Part shown: piece after piece, positions 26,680 through 36,436 of the stretch | Position numbering within the stretch: position 1 is the first letter of the stretch | Layout of the letters: each line of letters opens with the position of its first letter | Source of the DNA: Panacibacter ginsenosidivorans | GTDB lineage: Bacteria > Bacteroidota > Bacteroidia > Chitinophagales > Chitinophagaceae | Reading direction: 5' to 3' | NCBI RefSeq assembly: GCF_007971225.1 | Contig: NZ_CP042435.1 | Location: forward strand, 558,001 to 622,000 | Length of the DNA stretch: 64,000 nt | Notes under the pieces: model-generated | Databases searched by the model: none | The model's input: the letters and a program-made list of their open reading frames with translations, nothing else | What the model was told of the DNA's origin: nothing | Position numbers and translations under genes: made by a program

Positions 26680-27978
26680 ATGATTACTATGAAACAGGTG
26701 CGATTAGGATTAAAAGAAAATTGGAAGCAGTTTACATTGCTTGTAATAATCAATGCATTTGTTGGAGGCATGGTTGGTTTGGAACGAAGCATTTTACCAC
26801 GCATTGCAGAAGTTGAATTTCACATTGCTGCAAAGACAGCATTACTTTCATTCATCATTGTATTTGGTATTGCAAAAGCAATCACTAATTACTTTACAGG
26901 TGCATTGGCAAATAAAATAGGACGAAAGAATTTGCTGACTATTGGGTGGTTTTTTGCTATTCCTGTTCCCTTTATATTAATGTCTGCAAACAATTGGAAC
27001 TGGATAGTAGCAGCTAATGTATTGCTAGGTATCAACCAGGGACTTACATGGAGTAGCACCATCGTAATGAAAATAGATTTAGTGGGTGAAAAACAAAGAG
27101 GATTTGCGATGGGCTTAAACGAGTTTGCTGGTTATATTGCTGTTGCAATTGTTGCATTTCTTACAGGTTGGATCGCATCTGAATATGGTTTGCGTCCATA
27201 TCCTTTTTATTTGGGAATAGCGTTATCTTTCTTAGGCTTATCAGGTAGTTTTTTTTTAATTAAAGACACTAAGCATCACATTGCTCAGGAAACTACTACC
27301 AGTAAAATTCCTAAACTAAAAAATATATTTTGGGAAACAACATGGAAAAATAAAAATCTCGGTTCAGTTACACAGGGAGGTTTAATTAATAACCTTAACG
27401 ATGGTATGATCTGGGGTATTTTACCAATACTTCTTGCATCAAAAGGTTTTAATATCGCAGATATTGGAATCATTACAGCCGTGTATCCTGCTGTATGGGG
27501 ATTAGGGCAACTCTTTACAGGCAGGATGGCAGATTATTTTTGTAAAAAAAAATTACTTTTTATAGGAATGTTTGTACAAGGTAATGCATTGATAGCTTTT
27601 ATTTTTGCCCAATCATTCACTTTCTTTATAACAATTTCAATCATATTGGGTTTAGGCACTGCCTTGGTTTATCCTACTTTTCTTGCAACGGTTGCTGAAA
27701 ATACCCATCCATCAGACAGAGCACACAGCTTTGGTATTTTCCGGCTGTGGAGAGATTTGGGTTATGCTATTGGTGCAATTCTCACAGGTATTATTGCAGA
27801 TTTATTTGGAATACCGGCATCCGTATTAATAATTGGCTTACTCACTATTAACTCTGCCCTGATAATTCACTTCAGGATGAATTGCAATGATAATAATTCA
27901 TTTAAAATTTCGCACTGGATATTTAAAACAAACATACTTCTGATAACCACAATATTAATATTTCCCCATAGCAATTAA
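26680..27978 (+). CDS. MFS transporter
   Basis: A 432-residue protein with about twelve hydrophobic segments. The MFS loop motif between helices 2 and 3 is visible (GALANKIGRKNLL), and a related one sits at the start of the second half (FTGRMADYFCKKKLL). The substrate is unknown. An alternative start is 26689. The last 35 residues after HFRMNCNDNN look unusual for the family, with a further hydrophobic stretch that may come from read-through into new sequence after loss of the original stop. It is a single gene, far from its neighbours. Confidence 0.88.
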   Translation: MITMKQVRLGLKENWKQFTLLVIINAFVGGMVGLERSILPRIAEVEFHIAAKTALLSFIIVFGIAKAITNYFTGALANKIGRKNLLTIGWFFAIPVPFILMSANNWNWIVAANVLLGINQGLTWSSTIVMKIDLVGEKQRGFAMGLNEFAGYIAVAIVAFLTGWIASEYGLRPYPFYLGIALSFLGLSGSFFLIKDTKHHIAQETTTSKIPKLKNIFWETTWKNKNLGSVTQGGLINNLNDGMIWGILPILLASKGFNIADIGIITAVYPAVWGLGQLFTGRMADYFCKKKLLFIGMFVQGNALIAFIFAQSFTFFITISIILGLGTALVYPTFLATVAENTHPSDRAHSFGIFRLWRDLGYAIGAILTGIIADLFGIPASVLIIGLLTINSALIIHFRMNCNDNNSFKISHWIFKTNILLITTILIFPHSN

Positions 27979-28354
27979 TTTACTATCATTTCACCTGGAA
28001 TATCTGTTTTAGTATATTGTTTTTTTGGTTATTAACTTTTGTTCCTTATTCAACTTCTGTTGTGTCACTCACTTGTACGTTCTGTAATTAAATTGTACAA
28101 ATTAGATTCAGTCTGAGAAAGCTATGCCAGTATACAAAGAAACACTGGTTTTAAATAGAGAAGAATGCTTTCAGTTATCTGCTATTTTCCTGCTAAATAT
28201 TCTCGCTGATCAGAGTCCTTAGTAAAAGGGCAACCAATATCCTTACAACCTTTAGAACGAACCAGTTGCTTTTGCAACTTTAAGATAAATTATCAGGCAA
28301 GTTCGAAAGCACTAAAAGCCTTAACTTATAAGTACATAAGAAACAAAAATTTAA
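27979..28354. other. Gene-free stretch between the MFS and RRM genes
   Basis: AT-rich with no convincing reading frame. It holds one B-type repeat core at 28059-28078 without a visible partner. Confidence 0.5.
28059..28078 (+). repeat. Dispersed intergenic unit, B type, single
   Basis: GTTGTGTCACTCACTTGTAC, 80 bp after the MFS stop. The outer part is degenerate. Confidence 0.75.
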
Positions 28355-28384
28355 TTGCTTGTTTAGTGAGATTTTCTATATTTT
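28355..28384 (+). promoter_or_regulatory. Promoter of the RRM protein gene
   Basis: TTG (28355-28357), 19 bp, then TATATTTT (28377-28384), a seven-of-eight match to TAnnTTTG. It predicts an untranslated leader of about 100 nt. Confidence 0.6.
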
Positions 28385-28493
28385 CGTATTGTCCAAAGAA
28401 ACAGTGCTACCATTCCTGAACGTTTCTGGTTAAATGTTTTTGGTTTTTGGGTTACTGATCTCTATTGGTTAATTTTAATTTAATTCAAAAAAC

Positions 28494-28901
28494 ATGAACA
28501 TTTACGTAGGAAACCTCAACTGGAATATGACCAGTGATGACCTAAACAATCTTTTCGCTCCTTATGGTGAAGTAGTTTCAGCTAAGATCGTTACCGACAA
28601 ATTCAACAACAACCGTAGCAAAGGTTTTGGTTTTGTTGAGATGAGCGATGATGAAGCCGCTCGTACTGCTATCAGCAGCCTTAATGACACTGATATCCAG
28701 GGCCGTAAAATTGTAGTTAACGAATCAGCTCCACGCAAAGAAGGTGAAGGTGGCGGCGGTGGCTACAAAAAGAAAAGCTTTGGTGGTGGCGGTGGTGGCG
28801 GATACCGCGGTGGTGGCAGCGGCGGCGGTGGTGGATACCGTGGTGGCAGCGGCGGTGGTCGCGGCGGCAGCGGCGGTGGCGGTGGATACAACCGTTATTA
28901 A
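28494..28901 (+). CDS. Glycine-rich RNA-binding protein with one RRM
   Basis: A 135-residue protein. The RRM covers residues 1-80, with RNP2 (IYVGNL) and RNP1 (KGFGFVEM) intact, so single-stranded RNA binding is expected. The tail of about 50 residues is Gly with Arg, Tyr and Ser (GGGYRGG type). The overall plan is that of bacterial Rbp proteins and plant glycine-rich RBPs, some of which are cold-induced. A leader of about 100 nt and a strong terminator suggest an abundant, separately controlled mRNA. The Gly-rich part is repetitive DNA and prone to length change. Confidence 0.93.
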   Translation: MNIYVGNLNWNMTSDDLNNLFAPYGEVVSAKIVTDKFNNNRSKGFGFVEMSDDEAARTAISSLNDTDIQGRKIVVNESAPRKEGEGGGGGYKKKSFGGGGGGGYRGGGSGGGGGYRGGSGGGRGGSGGGGGYNRY

Positions 28902-28926
28902 TAAAACAACATCATAGGATCATTAT

Positions 28927-28953
28927 AGTCTGGCTTATTAGCCGGACTTTTTT
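28927..28953 (+). terminator. Rho-independent terminator of the RRM gene
   Basis: The stem AGTCTGGCT / AGCCGGACT (one T-G pair), TATT loop, then seven T. Confidence 0.9.
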
Positions 28954-28991
28954 ATTTATAAACCTTGTTGCATTAAAGCTATGATACTTTA

Positions 28992-29010
28992 ATTGAGTCG
29001 CACTCTTGTG
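28992..29010 (+). repeat. Dispersed intergenic unit, A type, degenerate
   Basis: ATTGAGTCGCACTCTTGTG keeps 15 or more of the core bases. It is preceded by GCATTAAAGC as in other copies. Confidence 0.6.
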
Positions 29011-29143
29011 TTTTGCTATAGTTGGCACCGTTCCATTAATCTCAATTATTATAAACCCTTAATCGTTAATATTTCCGCTTTTACCGATGTCATCATTCAT
29101 GTATGAAAATAATTACGAACTTACGCCCCTAATCAAAGTATTC

Positions 29144-30319
29144 ATGAAAAGATCGGTTATTGGCTTTATATGTTGCATTTTAACCCTGCTATCTAAACCC
29201 GGTATTACACAAACTGATAGTTCCTGTGGTCTTCGCATAAGCGTTCTAACCTGTTCGCCTGGACAGGATCTCTATTCTTTGTTTGGTCACAATGCATTGC
29301 GAATAATTGACACTTTTAAAACAGCAGGCGGCTACAGATTAGAAGATTCGATTTACAATTGGGGAACTTTTGATTTTGACGAGCCTAATTTTTATTTCAA
29401 ATTCATGCGTGGTAAGCTGTTATATTTCTTATCACCTGACAGGCTGGAAGATTTTATATATGAATACCGGTATGAAGGCCGAAGTGTAACTGAACAGGTA
29501 CTGAATTTATCCTGCGCAGAAAAGTTGAGAATAAAACAGCTTGTAAGTATAAATATGACTGGTAATAACAGGTTTTATAAATACGATTTTCTGTTCGATA
29601 ACTGTACAACACGGATCAGAGATATCATTGAAAAAAATGTACCTGGTATAAAGGTATCCGGTAGTCTTGTTCCCCCGGGTACTACTTTCAGGAATATGCT
29701 TTACTCTTATCTTGACAAAGGCAGCCAGCCGTGGAGTAAACTTGGGATAGATATTTTACTGGGTTCAGAAATTGATAAGCCAGTAACCAATGATCAATCT
29801 ATGTTTCTTCCTGAATATTTGATGAAGGCTGTCGATTCTTCCAGTGTTAATAATATCTCTGTTGTTTCAAATAAACATTTACTTGTTAATGCGCAACCTT
29901 ATGACGAAATGCAGGACTTATACAATCCGCTTATAACTATTGGCTTTATTTGTATAGTGTTATTCATGCTTGGTTTATTAAAAACCACAAGTGCAAAAAC
30001 GATTGTAAAATTCACTGATACTTTATTGCTGTATATAACAGGTCTTATTGGATTGCTTATTTTATTTATGTGGTTCTTTACAGATCACAAAGCATGCAGT
30101 AATAACTATAATATTGCGTGGGCATTACCTACAAATTTTGCAGCTGCTTTTGTGGCGTGGAGAAAACCATCCTGGGTAAGGCAATATTTTAAAATTGCGG
30201 CCGTAGTCACAGCATTATTATTACTAAGCTGGTTTTGGTTACCGCAGCAAATGAACATAGCACTTCTGCCTTTTACAATATACATGCTTTACAGGTATGT
30301 AAAACTCGTTAGTGTGTGA
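29144..30319 (+). CDS. DUF4105-family membrane protein (Lnb-like)
   Basis: The start at 29144 gives a good signal or anchor (MKRSVIGFICCILTLLS); a Met at 29087 would put 19 extra residues in front. Residues of about 30-260 form the DUF4105 domain with a conserved His in SLFGHNALRI and Cys in FDNCTTRIRD, which could be a catalytic His/Cys pair. Four hydrophobic segments follow (about 275-390). Some DUF4105 proteins of Bacteroides have been reported as lipoprotein N-acyltransferases (Lnb); assigning that role here is inference. It is a single gene, 49 bp before an alpha/beta hydrolase. Confidence 0.82.
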   Translation: MKRSVIGFICCILTLLSKPGITQTDSSCGLRISVLTCSPGQDLYSLFGHNALRIIDTFKTAGGYRLEDSIYNWGTFDFDEPNFYFKFMRGKLLYFLSPDRLEDFIYEYRYEGRSVTEQVLNLSCAEKLRIKQLVSINMTGNNRFYKYDFLFDNCTTRIRDIIEKNVPGIKVSGSLVPPGTTFRNMLYSYLDKGSQPWSKLGIDILLGSEIDKPVTNDQSMFLPEYLMKAVDSSSVNNISVVSNKHLLVNAQPYDEMQDLYNPLITIGFICIVLFMLGLLKTTSAKTIVKFTDTLLLYITGLIGLLILFMWFFTDHKACSNNYNIAWALPTNFAAAFVAWRKPSWVRQYFKIAAVVTALLLLSWFWLPQQMNIALLPFTIYMLYRYVKLVSV

Positions 30320-30368
30320 ATGATGGTAAATAAAAAATGATATTTTTCGTTTTTGTTAATAGACGTAA

Positions 30369-31199
30369 ATGAAAATAAAATTATCTTATTTAAATACAGA
30401 AATATTTTATCATACTGAGGGTAAAGGGCTGCCTGTAATATTAATTCACGGTTTTGCCGAAGATTCTGAAGTGTGGTCAGAACAAAAAAGTTTTTTAAAA
30501 GATCATTGCAGACTTATTATCCCTGATTTACCTGGCAGTGGCTTATCTGCTTTCGAAAATAATAAACAGGAAAATGCAGATACAATTGAGTATTATGCTG
30601 ATGTAGTGTATGCGTTATTGCGATACGAAACGATTGAATATTGTTTAATGCTGGGGCATAGTATGGGTGGTTATATTACACTGGCCTTTGCCGAAAAATA
30701 TCCTGAATTATTAAAAGGTTTTGGTCTCATTCACTCTACTGCTTTTGCTGATAGTGCAGAAAAAAAACAAAACCGCCAGAAAGGAATATCAATGATGGAA
30801 GAATATGGGGGTTATTCTTTTTTAAAAACCACCACACCAAATTTATTTGCTGCAAAATTTAAGGCTGCCCATCCTGAAAAAGTAGAAACCCTGATAGAAA
30901 AGGGAAAAGGTTTTTCAACAGTTGCATTACAACAATATTATAGAGCTATGATGAACAGACCAGACAGAACAAATATTTTAAAAAACAGCAATAAGCCTGT
31001 CCTTTTTGTCATGGGTACTGAAGATGTAGCTGCTCCTTTAGAAGATGTATTGAAACAAACATATCTGCCTATAATATCGTTCGTACATATATTGGAAGAT
31101 ACGGGTCATATGGGTATGTGGGAACATCCTGAGAAAATGAATAATGCAATACTTGAATTTATTAAAAATGTAGAGAGTAACCAAAGACTGAGACTATGA
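30369..31199 (+). CDS. Alpha/beta-fold hydrolase
   Basis: A 276-residue enzyme. The oxyanion region HGFAEDSEVW, the nucleophile elbow GHSMGG (Ser about residue 100), the acid Asp in VMGTEDVAAP and the His in LEDTGHMGMWE are all visible. It is a probable esterase or related hydrolase with unknown substrate. It sits 49 bp after the DUF4105 gene on the same strand and may share its transcript. There is no signal peptide, so it is cytoplasmic. Confidence 0.9.
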   Translation: MKIKLSYLNTEIFYHTEGKGLPVILIHGFAEDSEVWSEQKSFLKDHCRLIIPDLPGSGLSAFENNKQENADTIEYYADVVYALLRYETIEYCLMLGHSMGGYITLAFAEKYPELLKGFGLIHSTAFADSAEKKQNRQKGISMMEEYGGYSFLKTTTPNLFAAKFKAAHPEKVETLIEKGKGFSTVALQQYYRAMMNRPDRTNILKNSNKPVLFVMGTEDVAAPLEDVLKQTYLPIISFVHILEDTGHMGMWEHPEKMNNAILEFIKNVESNQRLRL

Positions 31200-31254
31200 A
31201 TGCATTGCATTGCAAAAGGAATTTTGACTGAAGCTGTTCAACAGAATCGTTAAC

Positions 31255-31325
31255 GCTGAAGAGTGCGACGCAACGAAAGCTAAACAGAAGTAACCAGGCT
31301 GGATTAATAAAATAAAAAAGACCAC
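31255..31325 (-). repeat. Dispersed intergenic unit, A type, single
   Basis: The core is at 31255-31274. The outer part CCAGGCTGGATTAATAAAAT faces the start at 31346. Confidence 0.8.
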
Positions 31326-31345
31326 ATCGGTAATAAATGTTATAG

Positions 31346-34003
31346 ATGAAGAAAATTTTATTGTTCATATTATTATCACTGACCTCGTTTCAGTTATTCG
31401 CTTCTCATATTGTTGGCGGCGAAGTATTCTATACATACATTGGTCCCGGATCTGGCCCGGGGCAAAGTATGTATACTGTCTCGATAAGGTTATTCAGGGA
31501 TTGTAACGTTGATTGCGGCGGTAATACACACGTGGCCTGCTTACCAACAGAAAGTGTAATTGGCATATTTACCAATGCCTTGCCTTACAACAGGTATTCA
31601 AATTATATTTTGCCTTTAACAAAAACAGAAACAATATCGTTGTCAACATACCCGTCATGTATTTCTGCAAAATTGCCTGTATGCTATGAGGTAAAAACAT
31701 ACTCAAAAACTATAACACTACCAGATAATAACGATGGTTACATAATTGCCTACCAAAATTGTTGTCGTGCAGATTCAAAAAATGTTTTGGGGAATGCTTC
31801 TACGGTGAGTGGTGTACCCGGCGCAACTTACACCGCCGTTATGCCGGGAAAAAAAATTCTTAGTTCAGGAACAAATTCAAGTGCAATTTTCAATTTAAAA
31901 GATACCAGCCTGGTTTGTTATCAGAGCAATTTTACACTTGATTTTAGCGCTGTTGACACTGATGGAGATTCTCTTAGCTATGCTTTTGCGCCTGCATATG
32001 ATGGTGGAGATTTTCTTGCTTTCGATCCTGCAACGGAACCAAATACGCCTGCTTACAATAGTGTATCTTACCAAACATCATTAGGCTTTAGTGGTACGCA
32101 ACCCCTTGGCAATACGGTTAGCATTAACCCTAATACAGGGCTTATCAGTGGAATTTCACCTATATACCCTGGCAGATATGTTGTTAATGTTATTGTTTAT
32201 GAATGGCGCAATGGATTGCAGATCGCAGAACACCAGAAAGATTTTATTATGCGGGTAGAGAACTGCAATTTTCCATCTGTACTGTTAGATCCTTCTTATA
32301 TCACCTGTGATGGATTTGATCTTTCCTTTAAGAATAATTCCACCTCCCCTATTATCAATTCGTATTATTGGGATTTTGGTGTGCAGGGAATTGATGCTGA
32401 TACTTCAATAAGCGCAACACCAACTTATACATTTGCAGATTCCGGCACTTACAAGGTTACCCTTATTACCAACCGGGGGCAGCAGTGTACAGACACAGCC
32501 ACGACTATTGCCAAAGTATATCCTGGCTTTATACCAGATTTTTCAGTAGAAGGCAGTTGTATATTGAACCCTTATCAATTCATAGACCGCACCACCTCCA
32601 AATATGGTGTTGTTGATAGCTGGCATTGGGATTTTGGAGAAACAACTACAATAGCTGATACATCCATACTTCAAAATCCTTTTTATAAATATAGTGCACC
32701 ACAAACAGCTGATGTACGGCTTATCGTTACTAATTCAAAAGGCTGCCTGGATACCATTACCAGGCAGGTGCCCATTTTAGATAAGCCAACCGTTCAGTTA
32801 GCATTCAGGGATACACTTATATGCACCAAAGATTCCCTGCTGCTTAATGCAACTACGGGAACAACAGGCCTAACTTATAGCTGGTCTCCTAACGTAAACA
32901 TTAATAACACAACTACTGCAACACCGCTCGTATATCCATCTTCCACTACTGTTTATAATGTAACTATAAATGACAAAGGTTGTATTGCTACTGATTCAGT
33001 AAAAGTAAACGTGATACCTTTTGTAACACTCACCCTTGGAGAAGACACTACTATATGTCTAACCGATGCAGTTCAAATGTTTCCCAATACTAATGCCTTG
33101 TATTTTTCATGGACACCCACAGCGGACATTGATAACCCAACTATAAAAAATCCTTTTATAAAACCATCAGGCAAAACAACCTATACAGTTGTTGCAACAG
33201 TAGGCAAGTGTAGTGCAACTGATCAGATAACTATTAACACAGTGCCATACCCACAGGTTTATGCAGGTATTGATACTTCTATTTGTTATGGTTCTACAGC
33301 ATCTTTAACAGCCGTTACCTCTGCGCCAAATTTCAACTGGTCTCCGCTCATTGATCTGGCACGCGCAAATACATTAACACCCATAGCGGGTCCGCAAACA
33401 ACAACACCTTATATTATTACTGTAACAGATATATTGGGTTGTCCTAAACCTGTCAGCGATACGGTGGTTGTTACTGTAATACCTCCTGTGGCTGCATTTG
33501 CCGGGCATGATACGACTATAGTAGTAAACCAGCCATTACAGTTAAATGCCACGGGCGGTGCAATTTATGCATGGAGCCCTTCAACAGGTATGAATGATCC
33601 AAACATCGCCAACCCTGTGGTAACACTTGGTTCGCAATACGATTCTATTACCTACAGGGTTTTGGTAAGTACACCCGAAGGTTGTTCTGCAACTGATGAT
33701 ATAAAAGTTATTGTATTTAAATCTGTGCCCGATATATTCATACCCTCTGCGTTTACGCCCAATGGTGATGGTAAGAATGATATCATTCGTCCAAAAGTGG
33801 TAGGCATGAAGCAGTATAATTACTTCAGGGTATATAACAGGCTTGGGCAAATGCTGTATAGTACAAGCACATTGGAACAGGGATGGGATGGGCGCATCAG
33901 CGGCATACTGCAACCATCAGGCGCCTATGTATACATGGCGCAGGCAGTAGATTATACAGGTAAGACTATTAATAAAAAAGGAACCTTTGTTTTGATAAGA
34001 TAA
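31346..34003 (+). CDS. T9SS type B (gliding-type C-terminal domain) cell-surface protein with PKD domains
   Basis: An 885-residue protein with a signal peptide (MKKILLFILLSLTSFQLFA). The N-terminal part is Cys-containing; PKD-type domains follow (YYWDFGVQGI, SWHWDFGETTT), then several similar beta-sandwich repeats with the motif Y.WSP or FSWTP. The C-terminal 85 residues are the gliding-motility/type B sorting domain (IFIPSAFTPNGDGKND, YNRLGQ.LY, GW DG), which directs export by the type IX system. It is a probable surface adhesin or matrix protein. It stands alone, with repeat units at both ends; the downstream unit begins at its stop codon. Confidence 0.92.
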   Translation: MKKILLFILLSLTSFQLFASHIVGGEVFYTYIGPGSGPGQSMYTVSIRLFRDCNVDCGGNTHVACLPTESVIGIFTNALPYNRYSNYILPLTKTETISLSTYPSCISAKLPVCYEVKTYSKTITLPDNNDGYIIAYQNCCRADSKNVLGNASTVSGVPGATYTAVMPGKKILSSGTNSSAIFNLKDTSLVCYQSNFTLDFSAVDTDGDSLSYAFAPAYDGGDFLAFDPATEPNTPAYNSVSYQTSLGFSGTQPLGNTVSINPNTGLISGISPIYPGRYVVNVIVYEWRNGLQIAEHQKDFIMRVENCNFPSVLLDPSYITCDGFDLSFKNNSTSPIINSYYWDFGVQGIDADTSISATPTYTFADSGTYKVTLITNRGQQCTDTATTIAKVYPGFIPDFSVEGSCILNPYQFIDRTTSKYGVVDSWHWDFGETTTIADTSILQNPFYKYSAPQTADVRLIVTNSKGCLDTITRQVPILDKPTVQLAFRDTLICTKDSLLLNATTGTTGLTYSWSPNVNINNTTTATPLVYPSSTTVYNVTINDKGCIATDSVKVNVIPFVTLTLGEDTTICLTDAVQMFPNTNALYFSWTPTADIDNPTIKNPFIKPSGKTTYTVVATVGKCSATDQITINTVPYPQVYAGIDTSICYGSTASLTAVTSAPNFNWSPLIDLARANTLTPIAGPQTTTPYIITVTDILGCPKPVSDTVVVTVIPPVAAFAGHDTTIVVNQPLQLNATGGAIYAWSPSTGMNDPNIANPVVTLGSQYDSITYRVLVSTPEGCSATDDIKVIVFKSVPDIFIPSAFTPNGDGKNDIIRPKVVGMKQYNYFRVYNRLGQMLYSTSTLEQGWDGRISGILQPSGAYVYMAQAVDYTGKTINKKGTFVLIR

Positions 34004-34004
34004 T

Positions 34005-34061
34005 GCTTATGTACCCAACTGTATAACACTTGTCATCACCTGTTGCGTCGCACACTTTTAC
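34005..34061 (+). repeat. Dispersed intergenic unit, A type, at a stop codon
   Basis: The outer end CTTATGTACCCAACTGTA starts right after the stop of the T9SS protein. The core is at 34042-34061 with one change. Confidence 0.8.
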
Positions 34062-34110
34062 ATGCATATCTTTATGCAGCAATAATACAATTCACTAAAA
34101 TAATCTTGTT

Positions 34111-34431
34111 ATGTATTTTCAAAACATAGATGCACTAAACACAAAAGAAATCTTCCCCGGTTTTACAGGGCATTTTATTCATACTGATCACCAGACATTT
34201 GTTTTCTGGGATGTTATTGCAGGCAGCAGTGTGCCTGCGCATCAACACATGCATGAACAAATTGTAACAGTAAGAGAAGGGCAATTTGAACTAACTGTAA
34301 ATGGTGAAACAAAAGTTATGGACAAAGGCATGACTGCAGTTATTCCGGGTAATACTACACATGCTGGAATTGCCATAACAGATTGCAAACTGCTTGATAT
34401 ATTTTATCCCGTAAGAGAAGATTATAAATAA
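34111..34431 (+). CDS. Small cupin-domain protein
   Basis: A 106-residue single-cupin protein. Metal-ligand type residues occur in PAHQHMHEQIVTVREG (cupin motif 1) and in IPGNTTHAG (motif 2). These fit a metal-dependent sugar-binding or dioxygenase-like barrel. No partner gene indicates the substrate. Confidence 0.88.
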   Translation: MYFQNIDALNTKEIFPGFTGHFIHTDHQTFVFWDVIAGSSVPAHQHMHEQIVTVREGQFELTVNGETKVMDKGMTAVIPGNTTHAGIAITDCKLLDIFYPVREDYK

Positions 34432-34519
34432 AAATTAATCCGGGCAATATAGATGAGCGGATACTTCAGCTTATTTTCGCATCTTGAATAGACAATCCGT
34501 AACCACTTAACATTACTTC

Positions 34520-36400
34520 ATGAAAACTATTTTACAAAAAATATTTTCTACACTTGGTTTATCATTCATCATTTCATTTGCCTTTGCACAACCCGGAACA
34601 TTAGACAGCAGTTTTGGAGTAAATGGAAAAGTGACAAAGAATTTTGGTGCTGATTATACTGGTATAAAGGCATGTGCTATACAGGCTGATGGAAAAATTA
34701 TCTCCGTTGGGAATTCCGACTTGTCTCCATGGAATGTTCCAAATAATTTAATTCTTGCACAATATTTAATGAACGGTAACCTTGATTCAGCTTTTGGAAT
34801 AAATGGGAAAGTAACAACAACATTTAATCTTGGTGCTTCACTTATAATTGCTTCAACTGTCTTAATTCAACCAGATCAAAAAATCCTGATTGGTGGCAGT
34901 TTTTTTGATAGTTATTCAATGACCGATCATTTTGTGATGGCACGGTATCTTACTGATGGTAGTCTGGATTCGGCTTTCGGGGTAAATGGAAAAGTATTTA
35001 CTTACATCGGGCCTTTCCCTAAAGAAAATTCATTAAGAGCACTTTGTTTACAACAAGATGGAAAAATATTGGCTGGAGGTTACAGTGATGGATATTGTTT
35101 AATAAGATATAAATCAAATGGTATAATAGATTCATCTTTCGCAATCAACGGAATATTTACAAATAATAGTGATGAGGCGTTAATCTGTGACATCAGTATT
35201 CAAAATGATGGGAAAATAGTTACTGCAGGAAGATCGGAATATTCTACCTCAGGTTTTCAAATAGTACGACACAAGCCAAATGGAAATTTGGATTCTTCTT
35301 TTGGGATTAATGGCAAAACTGTAACAACTTTCCTTGGAGAGTTTGCGCAAGCACAATCTCTCGCACTTTTAAACAATGGCAGTAGCATTGCTTCCGGGTT
35401 TTCTTATAACCCGGATCAAAATAATTATAATATGGTGCTTGCTAAATATAAATCTACCGGAGCATTGGATTCTTCTTTCGGAATTAATGGTAAAGTTATT
35501 ACCAATACTGTTGGGAATTATATTGCATACTCAGGTAAATTATTGGTTCAATGGAATGGAAAATTTATTGTTGCCGGAAATATAGCAGCTTCGAATTTTA
35601 TAATATCCCGATTTAATGAAAATGGAAGCATTGATTCATCTTTCGGTGCTTTTGGCAAAGCGACAGCAATTTTTGAAGTTTCAACAAACACCTTATCAGG
35701 GACTTTACAAAAAGATGGAAAAATAATTGCAGTTGGGGGCCCTGATTTCCGCCTTGCCCGTTTCAAAGGAGATGAGCCCATAACAGTCAGCATCAAGAAA
35801 AACATCTCCATCACCGAAGGCAACACCGGCACAACTCCTGCTCCATTCAAAGTAATATTATACAAACCTGCAACAACAGATGTATTTGTAAACTATAAAA
35901 CCAAAAATCTTAATGCAATCGCAGGTTCTGATTATACTGCCGTATCAGGAACTTTAAGAATAAAGGCTGGTAAGGTTTCAGGAAATATTATTGTAAACGT
36001 ACTTGGCGATAATACAAAAGAACCAAACGAAAGATTCGCATTGGTATTAAGCAATCCTGTTAATGCCATTCTTGGAACATTAGATAGTGCTACATGCACT
36101 ATAAAAAATGATGATCCGGGTTTTGCTTTTAATGCAACAAGCTCTGAAAATATTTCAGTAAAAGATTCTTTTATAAAGCTATATCCTAATCCCGTAAAAG
36201 ATTTATTAACCATCGAAGGCTTGCAGGCAAATGGAAAAACAATTATTTCTATTATTGATGGAGCAGGTAAAGTAATTGCCGTAAATACAACAACAGCAAG
36301 TGTATTCACACAAAATATAAAACAACTTCCCGCTGGTTCTTACTTTGTAAAAATTGAAAGTGGTAATAAAACAGAAACACTCAAATTCATTAAGCAATAA
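34520..36400 (+). CDS. T9SS type A surface protein with delta-60 repeats and a Calx-beta domain
   Basis: A 626-residue protein with a signal peptide ending near FAFAQP. Residues of about 25-400 carry at least six delta-60 type repeats with the recurring motif LDSSFGVNGKV and QDGKI. A Calx-beta domain (ISITEGNTG...NERFALVLSNP, about 430-535) follows, and the last 75 residues are a type A sorting domain (LYPNPVKDLLTI ... GSYFVKIES). The repeats form a beta-propeller-like surface domain in other proteins. It ends with a strong terminator. No function beyond surface display can be given. Confidence 0.93.
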   Translation: MKTILQKIFSTLGLSFIISFAFAQPGTLDSSFGVNGKVTKNFGADYTGIKACAIQADGKIISVGNSDLSPWNVPNNLILAQYLMNGNLDSAFGINGKVTTTFNLGASLIIASTVLIQPDQKILIGGSFFDSYSMTDHFVMARYLTDGSLDSAFGVNGKVFTYIGPFPKENSLRALCLQQDGKILAGGYSDGYCLIRYKSNGIIDSSFAINGIFTNNSDEALICDISIQNDGKIVTAGRSEYSTSGFQIVRHKPNGNLDSSFGINGKTVTTFLGEFAQAQSLALLNNGSSIASGFSYNPDQNNYNMVLAKYKSTGALDSSFGINGKVITNTVGNYIAYSGKLLVQWNGKFIVAGNIAASNFIISRFNENGSIDSSFGAFGKATAIFEVSTNTLSGTLQKDGKIIAVGGPDFRLARFKGDEPITVSIKKNISITEGNTGTTPAPFKVILYKPATTDVFVNYKTKNLNAIAGSDYTAVSGTLRIKAGKVSGNIIVNVLGDNTKEPNERFALVLSNPVNAILGTLDSATCTIKNDDPGFAFNATSSENISVKDSFIKLYPNPVKDLLTIEGLQANGKTIISIIDGAGKVIAVNTTTASVFTQNIKQLPAGSYFVKIESGNKTETLKFIKQ

Positions 36401-36406
36401 AAACAG

Positions 36407-36436
36407 GAAAGGCTACCGTGGGTAGCCTTTCTTTTT
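36407..36436 (+). terminator. Rho-independent terminator
   Basis: The stem GAAAGGCTACC / GGTAGCCTTTC (36407-36417 with 36421-36431) plus five T, just before the converging lipA stop. Confidence 0.92.

Noticed and set aside
26619-26816. 65-residue plus-strand frame
   Set aside because: It overlaps the MFS transporter start in another frame and has no independent support.
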